This document shows positions 39,781 to 51,890 of a stretch of 64,000 bases of DNA, piece by piece; position 1 is the first letter of the stretch; the number at the start of each line of letters is the position of its first letter. This DNA comes from Piper betle (Eukaryota; Streptophyta; Magnoliopsida; Piperales; Piperaceae). Under the pieces are notes generated by a model, which saw only the letters and a list, made by a program, of their open reading frames with translations, was not told the DNA's origin and made no database searches. The stretch lies in NCBI GenBank assembly GCA_033002965.1, contig JAURVB010013816.1, forward strand, positions 53,813-117,812, written 5' to 3'. The position numbers and the translations under genes were made by a program.

Positions 39781-40738
39781 GGAGGGGGAGAAGTGCTCCC
39801 GAGGAGTAGCCTTTTTAGGATCCCAAATTCTCTTTTTAATTCCTTTTATTTATTATTTATTAATTATTTCAATTAATTAACTTCAACAATTATTTATTAT
39901 TTATTATTATTACAATTAACCTAAAAAATATTTATTATTAAATAATTGAATAAAAAAATTTATTCCTTTTATATTGCTATTTATTGGTACAATAATACAA
40001 GTATGATTTTTTAATTTAAATAGATGACTAGATTTAATTTGTATTTCAACTATTATATTATAATCTCTTCATAATTTGAAAAACTAGTTTTTTTAAAAAA
40101 AGTAAGTGGTTTCTTTTTTATAGCATTCCGCAACTTTAAAAAAGGGAGGTTTTGTTTAAAAAACATGAAAAAGAAAAAACTTTGAAGTAGTTTTGAAGCC
40201 GACTTGTCTTCGCAAATAATTTATTAATGGAAAAGTCAAGTTGGCTTGACTTGAGGTCATGTTGAGCGACTCTTTTAAGAAAGAGAAAAAATTTTGAATG
40301 ATATTACTAGGTGATTTATGAACCATATAAAATACTTAAATCATTGTGTAGTTGTGCATTTATATTTACACACTAAAAATATTATTAATAGTCACTTCTA
40401 ATAATCTTATTTCGGGCATGCTTAATTTATTTAGGGTTTGTTTGGTTATCTTAAAGTTATATAAAAGAAATGTAAAATTTAAAAGTAAAAAAATTTATTA
40501 TGTTTAGATGTTTAAAATTTTAGTCAAAAAATTTTTAATTTCAATTAAAACAAGTTTGTAAAAAATTTAAAAAGCATTGTTTTATTGCAAAAAAAAATTA
40601 AAAGAAATTTTGAGAGGCTATAATATAAAAGCTATTATTTATGCAATGGGATTTTAGTTGTTTTTCCATGATATCGAGTGCGTGTATTGTAACATTTAGC
40701 CAAGAAAAAAATAAGATATATATTGTTTTTATTATTTA
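39781..40738. promoter_or_regulatory. Upstream region of mannosidase II
   Basis: The GC-rich first exon changes abruptly to AT-rich sequence at about 39820. The presumed promoter lies here, but no specific motif stands out. No gene. Confidence 0.35.
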
Positions 40739-41345
40739 ACTACCTGACCCAACCCAAAGTACAATATAATATATTAAATTATTTCTTCAAAAATAGTTAA
40801 CTAAATTAAAAATTTATAGTCCATTCTTATTTATAAAAAAGTTTTCTCCCATTAAATATTAAATGTAATATGTATTAGATGTGTGACTAAGTTAAGAGAT
40901 CTCACAATTTACCTTAGAAAATTTCATTACCGAAATTCCTACACTTAGTTTATTACTAGCCTCAGCACACATCCTTTTCTGGCCTATGACTGGCCACCTT
41001 AACGAACGTCCTTAGGTCTCAAATCTACCCACCTTACGAAATTTTATTTTCAAAATTTCTATACTTTGCCTGTTGCTAACCCCAGTCCACGTCCTTATTT
41101 GGTCTGTGATCGACAGCCTAGCCAACATCTTTAATCCAGCCCACCATTTAATATGGAACTAGGTCGTTCTGATATTATTTGTAACAACTCAACCCAAAGT
41201 GGAATATAATGGGCTTAAATCATTTTTAAAAGTGATTAATTAAATTGAAGATATAGAATCCATTCTTATTTATAAACATGATTTTCTCCAAATAGGTATT
41301 AGATATAATAGGTATTATATGTGAAACTAAGTTGAGCGATTTCAC
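40739..41345 (-). mobile_element. Old TRIM retrotransposon (LTR - short internal - LTR)
   Basis: Two diverged direct repeats of about 166 bp, at about 40739-40906 and 41180-41345, share CCCAACCCAAAGT, then GTCCATTCTTATTTATAAA, then GTGAAACTAAGTTGAG-type blocks. The 270-bp internal piece lacks coding sequence. Just before the second LTR lies TTCTGATATTATT, a decayed form of the methionine-tRNA primer site (reverse strand). It belongs to the same family as the better preserved array at 52869-54111 but has become AT-rich by transition mutations. Confidence 0.7.
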
Positions 41346-41568
41346 GTAACCATTTCGGCTTACCCTTACCATGACCATGTTCACCCGTTTTTTGATTGAA
41401 TAAAGCTAGTTTTTCGGTAAAATCTAGGTGTCAATAGTTGACAATATTAAATTTAAATGAAATATTATTTAAGAGAAAAATAATTTTATTTAAAAATAAT
41501 TCTCTCAAATTCCGGGATTTTAGATAATCAAATCTCAAACTCTAAACTAGACTTGTTATCTCGTCTAC

Positions 41569-41608
41569 ACTGTCCAAAGAGAAGAAGCTCACTGTCCAAA
41601 GAGAAGAA
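41569..41608. repeat. 22-bp tandem duplication downstream of the response regulator
   Basis: ACTGTCCAAAGAGAAGAA occurs at 41569-41586 and again at 41591-41608. It is in the presumed 3' untranslated region of the minus-strand response regulator. Confidence 0.8.
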
Positions 41609-41637
41609 TCAATTAGACATGTGTGCACCGTCTTTCC

Positions 41638-42569
41638 TTACCTTTCACCCCTTGTAATGTACTTCCTGAGTCGCCTCACATCAGAGAGCTTCACCGGCTT
41701 CAATATAAAATCCTCGGCACCTTCTTCCATGCATCTGCAATAGCAAGTTTCAATTCCAGGATACAAACATTTCTCTTGCCTTAGCTTTGATTTTTTATTG
41801 AACCCAATATACCCGTTACATCGAACATATTGTATATTGAAAAAACGTAATGGACGGGCACATATATTGCAAAATAGAAGAGGAGGTACTAGTCACTCGT
41901 TTGTAACAGTTGCATGCATCAATATGCCCAGCAAGATTGAGCAAAAGATTTACCTGTCTATGCGAGCCATGACGTTCTCGGAGGACATGATCACAACTGG
42001 TATTTCTTTCAGAGTTGTCGATTTCTGTTTCAATCAGATGTAATGTAATACTCAATATAAATGTTTTTGGATTGAAAAAAGAGGAAACTTGGAAACCAAT
42101 TGTTTTGAAGTGCAGAGACGAACCTTGATTCGTTTGAGGAGATCAAACCCTGTCATGTCGGGCATGGAGTAATCAGTGATGATCATGCTCACCTCCAACC
42201 TCTGATTCACACCTAAACGCAAATCACATAACTTGCCAAAAAACCCATCAAACAGTTTGCACAAAATCAATACTCAACCACCGAAACTCACAGTATCACC
42301 TACACCACCACTCAAGCCCAGATACTCCAACGCCATGCTTCCACTCTCTACCGTCGTCACTGCCCACAAACACACAGAAACGCTTACTCCCCACATACAA
42401 CAACACCAACAACAAAGAACAATAATAGGTTGGTTGGTGCAAAGTGCAAACCTTTGAAGGCCTCCAAGTTGAGGAGGCGCTCAATGACAGTGAGATCGAC
42501 GAAGCTATCGTCGACGGCGAGGACATGGAATTGGAGCCCATCACATTGGATGTTGTCCAGCGACATCAT
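41638..42569 (-). CDS. Type-A two-component response regulator (151 aa, five exons)
   Basis: Single receiver-domain protein that accepts phosphate from histidine phosphotransfer proteins and, in type-A members, dampens cytokinin signalling. Exons: 42569-42452, 42359-42279, 42212-42124, 42024-41954 and 41734-41638; phases agree and give 151 residues. Receiver landmarks: the acidic pair D20-D21 in [12 protein letters not shown], the phospho-acceptor Asp at about residue 80 in [13 protein letters not shown], the Ser/Thr switch in VVIMSSENV, and K132 in [16 protein letters not shown]. The protein ends 19 residues later with no DNA-binding GARP domain, so it is type A rather than type B. Exon 2 needs the weak donor GTTGAG; the stronger-looking GTGAGT 13 bases earlier would put a stop in frame. 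The four-intron layout is usual for this family. Confidence 0.92.
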
Positions 42570-44271
42570 CTTCCTTCTACTATTATGTATTGTCTATTGG
42601 TATCAATATATGTATCGGATATGGGGAGAGTGAGCTTGGGATGGGAATGAAGAAGATTGGTGAGGAAGAGAGGAGATGGGTCATTGCCATTTGAAGGGGA
42701 GGATGCAGGGACACTTCGTTTAGCGCAATCAAATCTCAGAGAAGTTATAAGCTAAAATTAGGAGGGGGAATATTGAGAAGATTAATGTTATACACACCAC
42801 TTACACTTTTCATCTTCAATACTCTTTATTTTAAAAAAGATTGATTCCCTCATTTATTTTTTAAAGAAAAATATTGTAAATAACCGTTTATAAACTTTTC
42901 TGTCAATACCATATATTTAAATTTCTATCGATAACAGTCAAGTACTAAACCTTTCTTTCTTGTACTACCTATTTTTAAGGTAATATTGATCCTTTATGGA
43001 GCGTTAACGGTTATTATCGTTTTTTATATTTTAAGTAATATTGACCATTGACTTTTTTTGATAATATAAATGCTCTTAACGTGATGATCCGACTAAAATT
43101 AAAGACTTATATACACGTATCTCTACTAATATATTAAATTTTCTATTAGGTAGGTTTTTAATTTTAAATTAACTTAAAAGACTTAATAAATCTACTCAAT
43201 TTAAGTAATTTTGTCATCATAATTCTTTTTCTTGACCCATGGCCTTAGTCTCATCTACAATCTAATTTAGCTTACTATCCAACATTAATGTCTTGGATTT
43301 ATTTCGCTTCTAATACAAATGGACAAGCCTGAGTCATATTATTTTTAAATGGTTACAAGTTGAAAATATATTAGTACATATTTATTAATATACTCGGTCA
43401 GCTAAGGTATTGGGTTTTAATTTTCAAAACATACCCTTTCAAAGATCAAACTTGTCGGTACTCAAAGTTTAAGAATTTGTTCACCTTCTTATAGTTTATG
43501 ATACTATAAATAACAAGAAATGCATATTACACCGTATTTATTCTTTCCCCGTATCCTCTTGCTCATCGCATTGTTATCGTCTTTTATTTTACATCTATAG
43601 GTGCTCATGTAACGTTATTATTACTGGCTTGGGTAATTTATATAGAAACATGTACCACCTATACTGAGTCCACATCTGGAAAATGTACAAGTGCACAAAT
43701 ATTTCTCCTTACACAACACCCATAGGAGGAAGATTAAAAATAACTGATTCAAGTTAGTTAGTTTAACCACCGAGGAGGATTTTTTGCACTTTGGCTCCCC
43801 TATAGGCTGTAGGTGTACTATACGTGCACAAAATACATGTACATATACGATACGCGTACGCATACAGTACAAATCTATGAACTTGGGCCCACCCGACTAC
43901 ATCAACCGTCGCAAACTAACGAACACCCTCCACACGTGTCACGCCTTCCACGCGCGTGGCATATTCGGTAAACCGCCAACCCATCTCAAAAGAGAAACGC
44001 AACCGCCTACCGCTATTTCCACACCAAATTTTCAATCTCGCCACTCCCAAAACCTACCTCTTTTGACTGATATCTAGCAAAAGTGGGGTTTGGTAAAATC
44101 ACAACCGGCCCGGACCGGTCCGTTAGACGGCCCAAACCGACGAGGGTAAATCGGTAAAAGAAACCGAACGTCCGGTTTCCTAACAGACAGCTCTCAAACA
44201 AGTAGGAGAAAGACTTTTGGTTGCATCCGACGCCGGCGGCGACCTCGCTAGACCTCCCATCGCCGGCGAAA
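42570..44271. promoter_or_regulatory. Shared divergent promoter region
   Basis: Lies between the minus-strand response regulator and the plus-strand coiled-coil gene. Mostly AT-rich until about 43880, then GC-richer with CACACGTGTCACG near 43931 (CACGTG core) ahead of the coiled-coil gene. No gene is supported in between. Type-A regulators are usually cytokinin-induced, but I did not find a convincing cluster of type-B binding sites. Confidence 0.4.
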
Positions 44272-47200
44272 ATGGAGGACTCCGAGGTAGTCCCCTCCTC
44301 ACCATCTTCTTCTTCGATCTTCTAGCTTCCTGTCCCTTTTTACCGTCTCCGAAATGGCGCGGTAAAGGCGGCTCTTTTCTCTGCGTTTTGCCGGCGGCCA
44401 GTTTGGTGGCTAAGGTTTTGGGGGTGGGAATGGTGGGTTTGGGGTTTGGTTGATTGAGGTTGGTGTTGGTTGTGTGGTGGCTTGTGCAGAGAATGGCTGC
44501 TTTGAAGAGGGCGTATGCGGACATCATACTCAACACGGCCAAGGAGGCGGCGGCGCGGGTTCTGTTGGAGGAGAGGAAGGCGGACGGGTACTTGCAGGAT
44601 CTGTCTGCTGTAAAAGAGGATGCTTTGAGCATGTTAGTGCGTTTGAAGGGAGTCATGGACTCAAAGGTGCTTGCTTTGTTTTCATTCAGATCGTTTTTTT
44701 TTATTTGAATGCGGGTCTTGGAGTTGTTGTCTTTGTTTTGAGTTAGTGTTACTGGTATGTGTTGTTTTGGAGCGTCAGATTGCTTTGCTTATATTTTGTT
44801 TTGTTGATGGTGGTGTGCATTTTGACATAGAGTGTAAACGCATGCTCTTTGGAGGTGATCGCGTTTTGACGCAGAATTTGAGCTGCTTCTGATAAAATGC
44901 TCCGCGCAATTCGTTGGTCTGTTTGATTGAGTAGCACTTTGCTTCTTTTCGCTGCGGTTTTATGTGGGGGAGGGGTTGTGCATTTTGTTGGGTAGGTATT
45001 TCTTTGACCGACCTTGGTCGTATATGGGCAGTATCCTGATTTCATACGCATTTCCTGTACTTGAATGTGAGGTGGAGTAAGTTTTGAAGTTTTATGTATG
45101 AGATTTTTTTAGTTTGATTCTGGTCTGCAATACAATGTTCTGTGTTTAACATCAATCTATGATTCTAAGGGTTATATCCAAGTTGCCTTAATATTGAAAG
45201 TGTACTCCCAAACCAGGATCCACCGGAAATGTGGGTTGTTTAAACTTCAATATTTGTGAAATTTTGATTAATTTGGAAACTCTTTTAAATTCAAAACGTT
45301 CAAATCAGCTATTGTATTGAGCGGGTTGCTCATGGAGCTCATCGATTGAAAATGAGTGTAATATGTTGTTTGTGCCTGTATGTTTAGCTATGAATTTGGT
45401 ACTTGGAAATCAGATATTGCATGAGAAATTACAAAGGTATAACTGCTCGTTAGTATCTATGTCACAATAGTTTCATTCACGGCCTTGTCTTGTAGGATTC
45501 ATTGCTCAAGATTTCAGGATTATAAAACTTTCAAATATTCACTTTGATGGATCTTTAATAGGAACTAATTCTTATGGAATATTTAGCTGTCAAAGTAACA
45601 AACTATATTGTGCAAGGTTACTAAAATGACTAACAACGCACTCTTATGAGGGAGATGACAATTTTTATACGCATATAACATATATTTATCTAAACTAGAT
45701 GAATGTACCTAGTTGTCTCCTTTGTAGGCCAAACATTTGCAGTTAGGGTTGGATGCTCATGCTTTAGTAGCAGGCTTCTAATTATTAAGTGGAATGCGGA
45801 ACATAATTGTATCATGAATCTGAAACGAAACAGCTATCTCGGTAGTATCAAATGTTAACTGAAATCAATCTGTGGAAGTTGTTTGTAGATCCTTCTTTAA
45901 AAAAGTTATATTAAACTGATTTACGTCTCTAGTAAACATTTGTTGCCATCACCGAAATTGGCTCACTAAATGTAGAACTTATGGTCCCTACAGTGGTTTC
46001 CTCTCTCAGCACCCAAGGCACATAAGATTTAACCGTCAAATCCTCATCAAGCGTCGTCTGAACGAACAGTTTTTCAGAAACTACAAACACGTCAAAACAG
46101 TTATCTTGTTGAACAAGTAATCTCAGCCCTTAAAAATCTTAAGTTGTTAGATTAAAAGATCCATAATAAAAGGGCGTTGGGTGCATTGGAAAAAAACCAC
46201 CACAGGGGCCTCATCTTCCTAAATGTACTAATCTAGATGTAGATGTGATTTTTCTTGAATGTTTGCCAGACCTTTTGGAAAGTATTTGCATATCTTTAAA
46301 TGAAGCCTAGAAATAGCTGACAATATATGCTGCAACTTCTAGGAGTTTATGAGATCCCTTCATTTATATGTTGATTAATTTTTTGCTCCTTTTAATGGAT
46401 TGTGTCATACTGCCTTGTTGTTCTTAAATTATGTAAGGACAGCATTCGAATGTTTTAAACCCATGACCGTAGTTTTAGATTAGTGGGCAGCCAGTGTTAA
46501 GGATGCCTTGATCAAACTTTTAGCCTTTTTTTGTGAGATGTATATGTTCCTATGATGGTTCCTGTTTATTAATTCTGGTATTTAATATTAGTGCATTACG
46601 TTTAGATGTTTTGTTTCATTGTAACATTCTGTTTTCTTTTCCATACCTTTGTTGTGCATTAAATTAAATTTTGATTTTTTTTTCAGATTTCAGAAGCTGA
46701 GCAGCTGTCATTGAATCAGAAAAAGAAAATTGAAGAACTTGAAGCTCAATTGAATGAAGCAGAAGATATTGTCAGGAGTCTTAGGGAGCAGCTTGAAATG
46801 GTCCAGAGTGAGTTGGATGGCACGAAACAAAGACAAAAGGTAATAACTAAAGGGCTGAGCAAATGCTCTAAGTGTTCGAATAGTAGACGCAAAGGATTGA
46901 GTTTGAGAGTTTCACATAACAATTATGGTATGGATAATGATACCCACGAAATTGGTTCCAAGCCAGAATTCGATAATCCTTATCTACCTTCAATAATTTT
47001 GAGAAGCAAAAAACCTGAATTGTTTAGGACTGGATGTACTCAAAGAATTCGGGCTATTGAACAGAATTTGCTACAAGGGAGAACATTGAGTTATTGTGAG
47101 CAATTATATAGTTCATATCCTAAGAAAAAGGATGAAACAAGCACAGAGGAAAAAGCAGTGTCTAGAAGAACATGTAAGATTAGTTTTCCTTATGGTATGG

Positions 47201-48045
47201 ATGATAATAAGAACCATTTATCCGAAGGTTTGGATGATTTGAGAAAGGATGAAGGTGGCGAAGATCAAGGGTTAAATTTTTTCCAACGACTGTCTACCAG
47301 AAAACGAAGTAGTCGATCAACATCCATAAAAACTTCTGAATCTAAAGAAAAGTTACCTGATAAGAGCATTAAAGAGGAGGATGAAGATGTTCAGAACAAG
47401 TCCTTTCCAGATGCATTCAAGGCCAAAGAAGATTCAACAAATTGTTCCACCATTTTTGCTGATGATAAGATCCCATCAAATGCAGATCTCGTGAAGCCAG
47501 TGGAAGTGTGTACGATTGGCATCCCATCTGCTTGTCTAGTTAAACATGAAAATATTACTGTTTTAGATGAAAATGGTGTTGCCAGTAATAAGGTCAACGA
47601 TTCAAAGGGAGTTGCTACTAAAACTGCCAATGATGGACTTCTTAAATACACATTTAAGAGGAAGCGGAAGAGAGAGCCTATTAGGAGCCACAATGATATC
47701 GCTGTTGAGATGAAGAGTGACTCCAAGCAACAGGTTGGGGATAAACCTAGTTCTACACCAGACCCTCAGAATAATCTTTTGGTTGATTCTTCGCGAGATA
47801 GTCGACGCTTAGTGCAGGTTGCTCGTCAGGTTAGTAGTTCCACTGTCCATTTTGGCACCAAATAAGCATTGAAGCTGAATTGCATGTACTGTCAGTTTAA
47901 CTTATGTGTGTGTTATAACATATTACTTGGTTTTTGAAATGTTTGTTGTGCAATATTACCAATAACTCAATGTGATTGCTGCATTAAGTGTTTGTCTGCT
48001 TTGACTTTGCAGCTTATTTCGTTGTCCGAGAAGCAATGGTGGTAA
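44272..48045 (+). CDS. Plant nuclear-type coiled-coil protein of unknown function (455 aa, four exons)
   Basis: Exons 44272-44286 (MEDSE), 44490-44666, 46687-47829 and 48013-48045 join in frame with GT-AG introns. The conserved N-terminal block ALKRAYADIILNTAKEAAARVLLEERKA followed by LSAVKEDALSMLVRLKGVMDSK matches, from memory, a plant-specific family with no assigned role. Next comes a coiled coil (residues about 65-115: KKKIEELEAQLNEAEDIVRSLREQLEMVQSELDG as heptads), then a CSKC pair. The long tail is charged and low-complexity with basic clusters (KRKRKREPIRS) that look like nuclear localisation signals. The last exon is 33 bp and ends SEKQWW. A one-codon-block first exon is inferred from phase and the upstream ATG; starting at the ATG at 44493 is an alternative. 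The first large intron is 2.0 kb. Confidence 0.82.
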
Positions 48046-50220
48046 CATCGAGAAGTCTCTCTCAAATGGTTCTGGAAGATTTAATGGCATGACATATTGA
48101 TCACTCGGCATTTCATTGTGTAATTTCTACTGTCGCTGGTTCTTCAACATCTCAAACATAGGCTTCTCTCATGTATAATGCCAACACATGCTTAATTATA
48201 CCCCCACCGTGCAGCTACCTGTGAATCGTACTCGTATCTACAGAAAACAATAAAAGTGTGATATACATTCTACAAATAAAAACCTGGAGGTTATCTTAGA
48301 TCATGGTTCCCACTGCAAGTTAATCAGCTGAACAATACATTGATTTCATGTTACAGATTTTGGTTCAAGTTCTGCTTGATATTCTATCCTGTAATGGTTT
48401 ATAGAAATGATCTGCGCAATCCTATATGTTATATCTAAGTTGCTGAGTTCTTAAACACACTGGAGCTGCTTTGCCTGTGATTTTAGCTCCTTGGTAGCTG
48501 CCAAATGACCAATGATTTGTGCTTTATAATCATAGCTTCTGGTATGAATTCTTGTGGAAAATTTTCTGGTCTTTCCCTCCATATGAACAGACAAGTGGTG
48601 TGAAGTCCAATGAGTAGTAGGTTCCCTTACATTGTGATATGAACAATGGTGTAAAGTTCAATGGGAGTAATAGTTTGTTCATATCACAATTTCCTTAAGA
48701 GAGAAAGCAAGATGTATTGTTTTGGTGTCAGTATAATGCCCTTGGACAAGGAGGTAGGGAAGGATAGAAGAAAGGAGAGTGGTTGGATATGGTTCGGGTA
48801 TGGATGTGTCCAATAATCTGTCTCTGTATTCAATTCAAATCTGAATGTTAACCTCATTTACCATGTTTCTATTCGACTCGAATTTACAAAACTCGTATCT
48901 GATCCAATTCAAATGAATGAAATATCTCTTAAAATGATGTAAAATTTAGTAAAAATGTAAAAAAAAACATTACTATTTTTAATGTTAAAAAATATGGTTG
49001 AACCATATATATTGCATGGCGATTATAATCCAGTATGGTAATGGGTACGATAATTCGAAGTTTGATTTTAATGCTTTGAAATTTGACATGCACAAAATAT
49101 AATTGGACATGCACTAAATAAAATTGTTGCTGATCATTTCATTTTTAATTCTTATTTAATATACTTAGTGTAAGAGATCTCAACTATGATTTCTACTTTG
49201 AAATTTGAGGGTGCATATCTCTGACCAACAGTTTCAAATTGGTAGAGGTCACTCTTCATTGCCTTGCCTCAATTTTTGTCACTTCCACAAAAATTGGCCA
49301 TTGTATAACTTAATTGAAATTTATTTATATTTTTTAAAAAATTGGGAATTAATTGGTTTGGGAGAAAAAAAATAAACATAATGATGCACTCGATCTAGAA
49401 GAGAAAGAAATTGGATTGCAGGTAAACACACAACTTTGCTCCCTTCCTTTCTTTTTTTTTAAAAACCTTACCTAAAATTCATGTACATGTGCCAATTGGT
49501 GATTTGCTATGCATTTTGAATAGCTTGACAATCCAAAAGATCAATCCCTAGCAATAATTTTCCTAGTGATTTTTTTTCATTTCAAATACCCAGCCTCCGG
49601 GTTGTTATATCTTTCAAATTACTCTCACATTTAATACCTATTAGAGTAAGGTCAAATATATTAATAAGAGTACGTGTATAATCTTCAATTTATTTAATCA
49701 CTTTTGAAAAAGTGACTAAAGTCATCAAATTATATTGATTGGTTTGATTCTTAAGCAAAATCAAATGGGTTAAATTTAGTATTGTACTAAGAAAACTCAA
49801 TTCACTATCTGATATGCCCGGTGAACTCAATGTACTTTGAGCCTAGTTTAAGACTAACACGTGGTAGATTGAGTAATATATCTAAGATATTTTTTAATAG
49901 AATTTAATATAAAAAATATGGAGATTCACCTTAAATTAGGACTTGTATATCTTAAAAATGGTAAAAGTAACTAACGTGCCCAATCAAAAGGAGATAGTAG
50001 ATTATTTTCAATCATGAATACAAGTTTTTTAAAAAAAATAATGAAATGTTGGCATAGCTAATCTTAGTGTATGATAATATTGTGATTTATTTTATATATT
50101 ATATTATATTTATTATTATTATTATTCCAATAATATTTTATCATTGACTTTTTCTGAAAACTGTTTTATAATGTGCTTTAAAATTGAGAAACAATAGTAT
50201 CATTAATTAAAAATAGTTAT
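48046..50220. other. 3' flank and spacer
   Basis: No supported gene. A perfect 16-bp inverted repeat (ATTGTGATATGAACAA at 48631-48646, complement at 48675-48690) could form a hairpin in or after the 3' untranslated region of the coiled-coil gene. The rest is AT-rich. Confidence 0.5.
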
Positions 50221-50960
50221 GTATATATATATTCGTGTGCACTGTTGTGCGCTGCATGAAAATGATCAGTAGCGCACTGCACTTGTGGGCCATCGGATCC
50301 AGATCCGCCGGCCTACAATCAAATTTTCTCTCCCTCCCCAGCCCTCGTCGTCGACCTCCCCATTCCCTGCCCTCGCCAACCTGCACCTCCTGCCTTCCCG
50401 TGCTTGCCGCTCCGCCCGCCACCCCCTCTCGCCCATCCCCACCCGCCGACCACCCCTGTTTGCCTCACTCCCGCAAACCTCCCCGGCCACCGACCCCTCC
50501 CCCACCTGCTGCCCCTACCCCCGCGCCCACCCGCCGTCCCCTGCCACACCTCCCTTCTTCCCCACACCTGCCACCCCTGCCCCCGCCCCCACCGCCATGG
50601 GCGCCACCCCGCCCCACCGCCATGGGCGCCACCCCCACCCCCGGCCCTTGCCCCAGCCCCAGCCGCCGTCTCCGCCCCCTGCCCCCCCATCGGCTCATAT
50701 CTAAAAACAAAATTTGATCGGGGCCGTCCGATTACAAAGACGGTTTGAGATCACATTTTAAAGGAAGTAGATACTGGGCTGTCCTTGTAATCAGACGGCC
50801 CATACGCGCGGGGAGTAGAAATTTTTTAGCGCCCGGTGCAGAATAACCAATCCATATATATATATATATACATACATATATATATATATATATAATCATT
50901 GTACAACACTGCATGCATTTGTAACCCATGCGGCGTAGCAGAGCCGCTGGATCAAATTGA
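50221..50960. other. GC-rich proline-codon island with TA/CA microsatellite
   Basis: 50280-50700 is strongly C-rich on the plus strand (CCGCC, CCACC, CCATGGGCGCC repeats), and open frames on both strands give only Pro- or Gly-rich low-complexity products, so no gene is called. GGCCGTCCGATTACAAAGACGG (50714 onward) partly recurs inverted as CCTTGTAATCAGACGGCCC (about 50783-50802), suggesting element ends. A TATA/CATA microsatellite lies at about 50862-50896. Confidence 0.5.
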
Positions 50961-51446
50961 TCCATCAGCTCATGTTAACCCAGCCTCCCCCCCCCCCACC
51001 AGTTAGCACTCCCCTGCCGCGGTTGCCCCTGACGCCCCTGCCACACCGCCCCCATGCTCCCGTGTCGAACTCGCCGCGTTGAGGGTGGGCTATTTTTTAA
51101 TGTTATTCGAATTTTGTTGCATTTATTTTTGTGTAAAATGGACCTAAGTGAGAGTATTTATAATCATTTGATTAAATTAAACAGTAAATCCACTAAATAA
51201 TGAAAACGAAGTTTTTGATGAAATAACGGTTGCCCTCATTTCTTGTACTTATGTTTCTATTGGTTTTAAAAAATATTTGTGAGTGGAGTTGAGGAGACCA
51301 GAATTGCATCTATCAACAAAGAACAAATCCAGTTGCATACAAGCATCACGTAAGAGTTAAGCCTTTGAAAGTACTTTGATTTAATGAAATAATGTTTATT
51401 GTGACTATTTTAGTTGATTAGATTCTTAGTTTTTATAAATTTTGTA
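50961..51446. other. Spacer before the FAR1-like pseudogene
   Basis: A C-run and a short GC-rich block (50985-51090), then AT-rich sequence that could hold an intron of the FAR1-like pseudogene. No independent gene seen. Confidence 0.4.
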
Positions 51447-51890
51447 TTTTTTTAAGAATAGACAATCTTGAAGATAAAGGAAATGCCAAAGAAGAATTAG
51501 GCATGTATATTACAACATTTTATCCTACTGTAGAAGATGAGGTCAAACCGAAGGTTGGAATGCAATTTGACAGTTTGCACGATGCATTCAGTTTCTACAC
51601 TAGTTATTCAAAAATGACAAGATTTGGTGTCCGTAAACATAGTACAAATTATAACAGGAGAACAAAAGAGTTATTTCTCAAGTGTTTGTGTGTTCTAAAG
51701 AAGGACATTCAAAAGAAGATGAGTGTAAAGTACAGTTTAGATATGAAGATGATAACAATAATGATGGTATGAGTATGAGCAAACGAAAGAGAGAAATACC
51801 CCAAAAGGAAAAAAAGAACTTATCCTACCATTAGAGAAAATTGTCAAGCACGCATTAGGGTAACTAAAAATAAAGAGGGCACATTGAAGG
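51447..51890 (+). pseudogene. FAR1-related / MULE-type transposase-derived gene, 5' part
   Basis: Contains the FAR1 DNA-binding domain: PKVGMQFDSLHDAFSFYTSY, then GFGVRK-like RFGVRKHSTNYNRRTKEL, a VFVCSKEGHSKEDECK segment after a one-base frame change near 51681, then ENCQARIRVTKNKEGTLK. The reading is cut exactly at 51890 by the LTR insertion and resumes at 56096. This family comprises plant transcription factors (FHY3/FAR1) domesticated from Mutator-like transposases, and also the transposases themselves. With its frameshift it is not functional. Confidence 0.85.

Noticed and set aside
50235..50748. Several long overlapping open frames on both strands
   Set aside because: All are Pro/Arg- or Gly-rich products of a C-rich low-complexity tract, open in many frames at once.
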